From positions 193,490-257,489 of the forward strand of contig NZ_LMEV01000001.1 in the NCBI RefSeq assembly GCF_001426505.1: DNA of 64,000 nucleotides, written 5' to 3'. Under the pieces are notes generated by a model that worked only from the letters and a program-made list of their open reading frames with translations, did no database searches and was not told the DNA's origin. The number at the start of each line of letters is the position of its first letter. Within the stretch, counting starts at the first letter, position 1. Below, in pieces: positions 55,837 to 62,060 of the stretch. Made by a program: the position numbers and the translations under genes. Source of the DNA: Variovorax sp. Root473 (lineage in GTDB: Bacteria; Pseudomonadota; Gammaproteobacteria; Burkholderiales; Burkholderiaceae_C).

Positions 55837-55853
55837 ATGACCTGGGAGGTCAT
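55837..55853. promoter_or_regulatory. 17-base palindromic operator between the membrane protein and XRE regulator genes
   Basis: ATGACCT-GGG-AGGTCAT is a perfect 7+7 inverted repeat, 81 bases from the membrane-protein start and 36 from the regulator start. The position and symmetry suit a dimeric HTH repressor that controls both divergent genes. Confidence 0.6.
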
Positions 55854-55888
55854 GGCGATGCGCCGCCGCCGCGCCAGAATGCGGCTCC

Positions 55889-56749
55889 ATGAACACCTCC
55901 CGCCCCCATTCGTCCAAGGCTGGCAACCTGCCCGGTCTGCCCGGCGCACGCGATCCGTTCGGCGCCCACCTGCGGCACTGGCGCACCCACCGCCGCCTGA
56001 GCCAGCTCGACCTGGCGCAGGAGGCCGAGGTCTCGACCCGCCACCTGAGCTACGTGGAAACCGGCCGCGCCGCACCCAGCCGCGAGATGGTGCTGCGCCT
56101 GGCCGAGCGCCTGGACGTGCCGCTGCGCGAGCGCAACGCGCTGCTGGTGGCCGCCGGCTTCGCGCCCATGTACCGCCAGCGCTCGCTCGACGATCCCGCC
56201 ATGGCCTCGGCGCGCCGCGCCATCGACCTGGTGCTGAAGGGCCACGAACCCTTCCCCGCGCTGGCCGTGGACCGCCACTGGAACCTGGTCGCGCACAACG
56301 CGCTGGTGCCGCTGCTCATGGAAGGCTGCTCGGCCGAGCTGCTGAAGCCGCCCATCAACGTGCTGCGCCTGAGCCTGCACCCCGACGGCGTGGCACCGCG
56401 CATCGCGAACCTCGCGCAATGGCGCACGCACCTGCTCGAACGGCTGCAGCAGCAGATCGCCGCCACCGGCGACACCGTGCTGCAGGCGCTGCACGACGAG
56501 CTGGAAGGCTACCCGCCGCCGGCCGTGAGCCACGACGCGCCGCTGCTCGACACCGCGCTGTCGGCGGTGGCCGTGCCGTTCCAGGTGGTCATGCCCAGTG
56601 GCGTGCTGAGTTTCATCAGCACCATCACGATCTTCGGTACGCCGGTGGACGTCACGTTGCAGGAACTCGCGGTGGAGTCGTTCTTTCCAGCGGACGAGCA
56701 GACGGCGGCGGCCCTGACAGCGCTGGCGGCGCAGCAGGCGCGCGGCTGA
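55889..56749 (+). CDS. XRE-family regulator with MmyB-like ligand domain
   Basis: This 286-residue protein has an N-terminal helix-turn-helix (RRLSQLDLAQEAEVSTRHLSY and VETGRAAPSREMVLRLAERL). A C-terminal MmyB-like domain follows (about 100-285, VDRHWNLVAHNALVPLL, NVLRLSLHPDGVAPRI), which in this family binds fatty-acid-like ligands. It is divergent from the four-helix membrane gene and probably binds the palindrome at 55837-55853. Its last 98 bases overlap the end of the convergent fadE. Confidence 0.88.
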   Translation: MNTSRPHSSKAGNLPGLPGARDPFGAHLRHWRTHRRLSQLDLAQEAEVSTRHLSYVETGRAAPSREMVLRLAERLDVPLRERNALLVAAGFAPMYRQRSLDDPAMASARRAIDLVLKGHEPFPALAVDRHWNLVAHNALVPLLMEGCSAELLKPPINVLRLSLHPDGVAPRIANLAQWRTHLLERLQQQIAATGDTVLQALHDELEGYPPPAVSHDAPLLDTALSAVAVPFQVVMPSGVLSFISTITIFGTPVDVTLQELAVESFFPADEQTAAALTALAAQQARG

Positions 56750-58910
56750 GGTCCGCAGTCTCTGCTTCACGCGCCGGTCCGTCGAAGTCGTCGACCTGGA
56801 TCACCTTGTCGGCCGCCTGCAGGTAGGCCCGTGCCAGCGCGGGGTCGGCGGCCGAGCGCGCGGCCTCGTCGAGCGAGCGCGTGCGGCGCAGCACCTTGTT
56901 GAGCGTGGCCGTTTCGTCGCCGAGTTTCGCGCCGAGCGCCATCGCCTGCATCAGGTCGCGCAGGCCGCCCGGGCCGGGCTCGGCCAGATCGGGCACGAGG
57001 CGCGCGACCACGTCCGGGCGCGTGCGCAGCAGTTCGGCCAATGCCATCAGCTGCACGTCGCGCAGCGGCGCCAGGTGCGCGGTGCGGCGCAGCACCAGCG
57101 CGCCCAGCAGGCGCCGCCCCGGCGTCGGCAGGTTGGCGTACAGGTCGCGCAGGATCTTGCCGGCCTCGTCCAGCTGAAGCCGGATGGCCGCCTGCGCAAA
57201 CGGGAGCAGTTCGGGCGCCGCATCGACGCGGTAGCGCCACACGCAGGCGCTCGCCAGGTACAGGTGGGCCAGCACGTCGCCCAGGCGCGCCGACAGCAAC
57301 TCCATGCGCTTGAGCTTGCCACCGAGCAGCCCCATCGCCAGGTCGGCCGTGAGCGCGTACTTGGCGCTCATGCGCGCGATGAGCCGCGCCTCATGGGCCA
57401 GCGCCTCGGGCGGATCGCCGAACACCGGCGCACCGAACAGGCTGTGCCACAGGTTGACGGCCACATGCTTGCCGTGCGCGATGAGCGCCTTGCCCAGCGC
57501 CGTCTCGTCCTTCGCCTGCACCGCCGCCATCTCGTCGAGCACGTGCGGATGGCAACGCACCGCGCCCTGGCCGAACACGATGAGCGCGCGCGTGAGGATG
57601 TTCGCGCCCTCCACCGTGATCGCGATCGGCGCCTGCCGGTAGGCCACGCCGAGCAGGTTCGACGGGCCCGAGATGATCCCCTTGCCGCCGAGGATGTCCA
57701 TGCCCCGGTTCACCGCACGCCGCCCGGCCTCGGTGAGCTGCACCTTGAGGATCGCGCTGGCCACGCTGGGCCGCTCGCCCGCGTCGAGCGCGGCAGCGGT
57801 GAAGCGCCGCGCCGCATCGCTCGCATACAACTGCGCCGACATCTGCGCGACCAGCCCCGCCACCGCATGGAACTTGCCCACCGGCAGGCCGAACTGCTCG
57901 CGGATCTGGCCGTAGGCGTTGCTCACGTACAGCGCGGTCTGCTGCATGGCCGAGCCCAGCGCGGGCAGCGAGATGGCGCGGCCCGCGGCCAGGCATTCCA
58001 TCAGCATGCGCCAGCCCTGGCCCACCTGCGCCTCGCCGCCGATGATCCAGTCCATCGGCACGAACACCTGCCGGCCGCGGATCGGGCCGTTCATGAAGGC
58101 GCTGTCCATCGGGCGGTGGCGCCGGCCGATCTCCATGCCGTCGTGCGGCACGGGAATCAGCGCGCAGGTGATGCCCAGCTCTTGCTGGCCTTCGGGCCGG
58201 CTGTCGTCGATGGCATGGAACGCGAGGCCGACCACGGTGGCGACCGGTGCGAGCGTGATGTAGCGCTTGTCGAAATCGACCAGGAAGCCGCGCGTGCGTC
58301 GGCCCTGGAACTCGCGCTCGACGAGCACGCCGCGATCAGGAATGGCGGCCGCGTCGGAACCCGCGTACGGCGAGGTCAGGCCGAAGCACGGCAGCTCGCG
58401 GCCGTCGGCCAGGCGCGGCAGGTAGTGGCCTTTCTGCGCGCCGGTGCCGTAGCGCAGCAGCAGCTCGGCCGGGCCGAGCGAGTTGGGCACCATCACCGTG
58501 ACGGCCGTTGCCACGTTGACGCTCGCGATGCGCGCCACCACCGAGGCATGCGCGAAGTGACCGAAGCCCAGGCCGCCGAAAGCCTCGGGAATGATCATCC
58601 CGAAGAAGCGCTTCTCGCGCAGGAAGCGCCACACCTCGGGCGGCAGGTCGTGCGCCTGGTCGATGGCGTGGTCGTCGAGCATGCGGCACAGCGTGGGTAC
58701 CTCGTTCAACAGGAAGGCTTCTTCGCGCGCGCTGAGCCGGTTGGGGCCGACGGCCGTGAGCACGTCGAAATCGGGGCGCCCGGCAAAGAGCCGGCCCTCG
58801 AACCCGACCGTGCCGGCCTCGAGCGCGGCACGTTCGGTGTCGCCCAGCGGTGGCAGGGCATTGGAGAAAGGCTGCATCGCCCATCGGCCGATCAGGGACG
58901 CGAATGACAT
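56652..58910 (-). CDS. fadE: acyl-CoA dehydrogenase FadE (large type)
   Basis: This 752-residue flavoenzyme makes the first step of fatty-acid beta-oxidation. The N-terminal acyl-CoA dehydrogenase domains (about 70-450) include FFGMIIPEAFGGLGF, ELPCFGLTSPYAGSDAA, GRRTRGFLVDFDKRYITLAP and NRGMDILGGKGII. The DUF1974-type C-terminal part follows. AAGGAG precedes ATG 58910. The last 35 or so residues are a Pro/Ala-rich tail (APAAPPALSGPPPSARPL) encoded mostly in a 98-base antisense overlap with the HTH regulator gene, a likely recent extension. Confidence 0.92.
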   Translation of the reverse strand: MSFASLIGRWAMQPFSNALPPLGDTERAALEAGTVGFEGRLFAGRPDFDVLTAVGPNRLSAREEAFLLNEVPTLCRMLDDHAIDQAHDLPPEVWRFLREKRFFGMIIPEAFGGLGFGHFAHASVVARIASVNVATAVTVMVPNSLGPAELLLRYGTGAQKGHYLPRLADGRELPCFGLTSPYAGSDAAAIPDRGVLVEREFQGRRTRGFLVDFDKRYITLAPVATVVGLAFHAIDDSRPEGQQELGITCALIPVPHDGMEIGRRHRPMDSAFMNGPIRGRQVFVPMDWIIGGEAQVGQGWRMLMECLAAGRAISLPALGSAMQQTALYVSNAYGQIREQFGLPVGKFHAVAGLVAQMSAQLYASDAARRFTAAALDAGERPSVASAILKVQLTEAGRRAVNRGMDILGGKGIISGPSNLLGVAYRQAPIAITVEGANILTRALIVFGQGAVRCHPHVLDEMAAVQAKDETALGKALIAHGKHVAVNLWHSLFGAPVFGDPPEALAHEARLIARMSAKYALTADLAMGLLGGKLKRMELLSARLGDVLAHLYLASACVWRYRVDAAPELLPFAQAAIRLQLDEAGKILRDLYANLPTPGRRLLGALVLRRTAHLAPLRDVQLMALAELLRTRPDVVARLVPDLAEPGPGGLRDLMQAMALGAKLGDETATLNKVLRRTRSLDEAARSAADPALARAYLQAADKVIQVDDFDGPAREAETADLSRAPAAPPALSGPPPSARPLERTTPPRVPAT

Positions 58911-59064
58911 GGGGTCTCCTTGGGAGGCCGCGCCCACAAGACAAGCGCCAAAGCATCGCGCGGCATGCGTCCATTCTTGGACCGCAGGGGCCCACGCCGG
59001 GCCGGTCAAGGGCGTTCGCGCGTGTCGGAGACGGGCTCGCGCAAGCCCGTGAATCAGCCCTGGA

Positions 59065-59667
59065 TCAGCGGCGCCTGGGCGCCTGGCCGGCCGGTGCGGC
59101 GGCGGGCATCGGCGCAGCGGGGTCGCGCCAGCCGTACTCGATATAGCGGCGGATCACGAGGCAGCCCGGAGGCGAATCGATCAGCGAGACCGACGAGGTC
59201 GGCTCCTTGTCGTCGGTGTAGACCGTGTAGATCGGCAGCAGCGGCGTGCGCTTGTAATTCTTCAGTTCCTGCTCGGCCACGCTGGCGCAGGTGAACGGCG
59301 CCACCGAGATGCGCTCGGCCGCCACGGTGCAGGCGCCGCTGTCGTCGGGGATGGCGGTGATCGATGCGGCCACGCCGGCGTTCGGGTACTGGATGCCGAC
59401 CAGCGAGAACACCGGGCCGGCGTCGGGGCGCTTGCGGTCCCAGTCGAGCAGCACGTCGTGCGCGCGGCTGCCCTGCACGGTGAGCGTGGCCAGCCGCGTG
59501 ATGGCCGGCAGGCAGCGCTGCACGCCCACGCTGGCGGCGGCGCGCGTGAGCGTGTCCTGCGGCGCCGCGGGCGGGGCCAGCACGCCTTGCGCCAGCGCGC
59601 TGCCGGTCGCGAGCACACAGGCCGCAGCAATGAATCGGGCAAGGACGCTCATCGGTGTCGCCTTCAT
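59065..59667 (-). CDS. secreted four-cysteine protein of unknown function
   Basis: This 200-residue protein has an N-terminal signal peptide (MSVLARFIAAACVLATGSALA, cleavage after ALA). The mature chain carries four Cys (in QRCLPA, GACTVA, FTCASV, PGCLVI), enough for two disulfides, and a Pro/Arg-rich end. ATG 59667 lies in the ATGA overlap with the DUF2827 stop; a second ATG at 59652 is possible. I recognise no family. As third gene of the DUF2827 operon it may be a periplasmic helper for the adjacent adhesin. Confidence 0.75.
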   Translation of the reverse strand: MKATPMSVLARFIAAACVLATGSALAQGVLAPPAAPQDTLTRAAASVGVQRCLPAITRLATLTVQGSRAHDVLLDWDRKRPDAGPVFSLVGIQYPNAGVAASITAIPDDSGACTVAAERISVAPFTCASVAEQELKNYKRTPLLPIYTVYTDDKEPTSSVSLIDSPPGCLVIRRYIEYGWRDPAAPMPAAAPAGQAPRRR

Positions 59668-60827
59668 GCGTAGAGGCTCTCGATGGCCGCGGAATAGAGG
59701 CGCACGTTCTCTTCGCCTTCCGGGTCCAGTTTCGCGATGAGCGCGCGGGCGCGCTCGCGGTAAGCCGGCAGGTTGGCGTCGTGCTCGGCGAACGCGCGCC
59801 GCAGCGCCTGCCCGCCCTCCTCGCAGTCGAAGCCGTGGTAGCGGTAGCCGCAGTCGCCGATGAGGTGCGAGTTGTGGATGAGCGGCCAGCCGCCGTACAG
59901 CGCCTCGTAGTAGAGATAGTTCTGCGCGTTCTCCCAGTGGTGCGCAAAGACCGCGTCGATCGCGCCCGGCAGCACTTGGTACAGCGGAAAGCGCCCCTCG
60001 AAAGTCGCCAGGCCGTGCCGCACCAGATCCAGGCTCTGGGCAAAGGCGATGAAGTTCGGCTTCTCTTTCAGGTGAAAGCTGTTGTAGACCCACATCTTCT
60101 CGATGAGCCGCGGCTGCGCGCGGTGCGCCGACTCGCAGCCCAGCATCGGAATGAAGCTGGTCTTCACCATGCAGATGTTGGGCTCGAAGATGGCCACGCG
60201 CCACTGCGTGCGCCCCGGTTCGTAGGCAAAGCGCTTGCCCCCGGCGCCGCGCGCCATCGCCTTCTCGATCACCATCGGGCTCCACAGGTGCGGCATGAGC
60301 TTGGTGGCCGCGCGGAAGGTGCTCGTGAAGTACGGCTTGCAGGAGGTTTCGTATTCGGGCAGCGTCCACACCTCGTCGTAGGGCGCGCCGCTGACCAGCA
60401 TGCCGTGCGGCTTGTTGAAGGTCATGCGCTCGATGTCGATCACGTAGTCGTTGCCCACGCGCATCGAGACGATTTTTCCGCCGCGCTCGCGAAACGCCAC
60501 CGACCAGTCGCGACCGAGCTGCGCGCTCATCTCGATCATGAGGTCGAGCTCCTGCGCGGCGGTGGCCATGTCGATGATCGGCACCGGCGAGTCGGCCAGG
60601 AAGTTGGTGGCGTCGGCCGGGCCGCCGTCGCCGCCGCCGGCCACCAGCACCGTGCGCTCGACGCAGGGTGAGCGCAGCAGCAGCATCACGAGGAACAGGC
60701 AGTTCTGGTAGACGCCGTTTTCCCACAAGCTCTGCTCGCCCTTGCGGATGAAGATGGAGACGCCGACCTTCAGGCGGGTCGGTGAAGCGGCCGCGCGCGG
60801 GCTTGCGGTGTGAGGTGCGTCGCTCAT
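59664..60827 (-). CDS. DUF2827 family protein, glycosyltransferase-like
   Basis: This 387-residue protein shares its whole layout with the upstream paralogue: VGVSIFIRKGEQSLWENGVYQNC at the start, IEMSAQLGRDW, VWTLPEYETSC, PHLWSP, RVAIFEPNICMVKTSFIPML and LYYEALYGGWPLIHNSHLIGD. The family is annotated only as DUF2827; the two-domain pattern and the EALYGG-PLIHNS region resemble GT-B glycosyltransferases. It has an extra Ala/Pro-rich N-terminus. Both ends overlap neighbours by ATGA. Confidence 0.82.
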   Translation of the reverse strand: MSDAPHTASPRAAASPTRLKVGVSIFIRKGEQSLWENGVYQNCLFLVMLLLRSPCVERTVLVAGGGDGGPADATNFLADSPVPIIDMATAAQELDLMIEMSAQLGRDWSVAFRERGGKIVSMRVGNDYVIDIERMTFNKPHGMLVSGAPYDEVWTLPEYETSCKPYFTSTFRAATKLMPHLWSPMVIEKAMARGAGGKRFAYEPGRTQWRVAIFEPNICMVKTSFIPMLGCESAHRAQPRLIEKMWVYNSFHLKEKPNFIAFAQSLDLVRHGLATFEGRFPLYQVLPGAIDAVFAHHWENAQNYLYYEALYGGWPLIHNSHLIGDCGYRYHGFDCEEGGQALRRAFAEHDANLPAYRERARALIAKLDPEGEENVRLYSAAIESLYA

Positions 60828-61975
60828 GCGGCCACCTTTGCGTTGCCGGCACGGAACGCCGGGTCGCCACCGACCAGGTGCAGCAGCCGCTGCGCGTAGG
60901 CGCCGATGTTGGCGGGATGCATCGGATCGATCGCGTCGAACACGCGCTGGCTGCGCGCGCGGTAGTCGTCGAGTTGCGCGTCGTGCCCGCGCACGGCGGC
61001 GGCCAGCTGCTCGGCACCGACGGCGATGTCGAAGTCGGGGTAGTAGTAGCCGGCGTCGCGCAGCCACGGCGAGTTGTGCACCAGCGGATAGTTGCCGTAC
61101 AGCGCGTCGAGGTAGCTGTAGTTCTGGTCGTTCTGCCACTGGTGCGACACCACCGCGTCGGCGTGCTGCACCATGAAGCCCGCGAAGTCGTGCCGCCCGT
61201 GGAAGGTGGCCTTGTGCTGGCGCACGAGGTTCAGCGAGTTCGCCAGGTAGAGCATCGTCGGATGGTCTTTCAGATGCAGCGTGTTGAGCACATGCATTGC
61301 CGCGATGCTCTCCGGGTTGGCGCGGCAGGCCTCGTCGCAGATCAGCATCGGGATGCTGCACGACTTCACCACCGAGATGTTGGGCTCGAAGATCGCCACC
61401 CGAAAACCCGGCTGCTGCGCCGTGCGCGGCTGGTAGCCAAAGCGAAAGCCCTGCGCCTGCACTTCGTCGACGCGCTGCGCCAGGAACTGCGGCGACCAGA
61501 GGTACGGCACCTCCTGCACCGGGCAGCGGTGCAGCGTGCGCATCATCGGCGCAAAGCCCGCGTCCTTGGGCAGCAGCCAGATCTCGTCGCAGCGGTCGGT
61601 CGCGCCGAAGTGCCCCTTGTCGCTGAAGATGATCGGCTCGGCCAGTGCCGCGAAGGGCTGCCCCACGCCGTGGAAGGCCACGCGCCCGCCGCAGGCGCGG
61701 AAGTACGACAGCCACTGCACGTCGAGCGCACCCGCCATTTCGATGACCACGTCGAGCGCGTCGGTCAGCTCGCGGGCACGGCCCAGCGTGAGCCCCATGC
61801 CCGACAGGTCGACCTGCGGCGGCATCGCCTGCTGGTCGCCCGCGTCGATGAGCGTGACGGACTCGACGAATTCGATGCGTTGCAGCAGCCGGGCCAGGAA
61901 TAGGACGTTCTGTCCCATGCCGTTTTCCCAGATGTTCTGCCCCGTGTGGGAGAGGACTGAAATACCGATGCGCAT
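60824..61975 (-). CDS. DUF2827 family protein, glycosyltransferase-like
   Basis: This 383-residue paralogue of the next gene starts MRIGISVLSHTGQNIWENGM. It has DVVIEMAGALDVQWLSYF, DEIWLLPKD, PYLWSPQFLA, RVAIFEPNISVVKSCSIPML and YLDALYGNYPLVHNSPWLRD, the same segments in the same order. A tandem duplication is likely. The start ATG 61975 lacks an obvious ribosome site and sits only 27 bases after the adhesin terminator. It may be read through from the adhesin transcript or have a weak promoter. Confidence 0.82.
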   Translation of the reverse strand: MRIGISVLSHTGQNIWENGMGQNVLFLARLLQRIEFVESVTLIDAGDQQAMPPQVDLSGMGLTLGRARELTDALDVVIEMAGALDVQWLSYFRACGGRVAFHGVGQPFAALAEPIIFSDKGHFGATDRCDEIWLLPKDAGFAPMMRTLHRCPVQEVPYLWSPQFLAQRVDEVQAQGFRFGYQPRTAQQPGFRVAIFEPNISVVKSCSIPMLICDEACRANPESIAAMHVLNTLHLKDHPTMLYLANSLNLVRQHKATFHGRHDFAGFMVQHADAVVSHQWQNDQNYSYLDALYGNYPLVHNSPWLRDAGYYYPDFDIAVGAEQLAAAVRGHDAQLDDYRARSQRVFDAIDPMHPANIGAYAQRLLHLVGGDPAFRAGNAKVAA

Positions 61976-62001
61976 GGCCGAAGTGTGTACCAAAAAACAA
62001 G

Positions 62002-62028
62002 GGCTCCCGCGCGCAGGGCGCGGGAGCC
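62002..62028 (-). terminator. terminator after the trimeric autotransporter gene
   Basis: GGCTCCCGCGC (62002-62012) pairs with GCGCGGGAGCC (62018-62028) around a five-base loop, followed on the minus strand by CTTGTTTTTT. It lies 33 bases after the adhesin stop and just before the first DUF2827 gene. Confidence 0.85.
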
Positions 62029-62060
62029 ACCGGATCGGGAGGCGTCGGCCTAGCGGCCTT

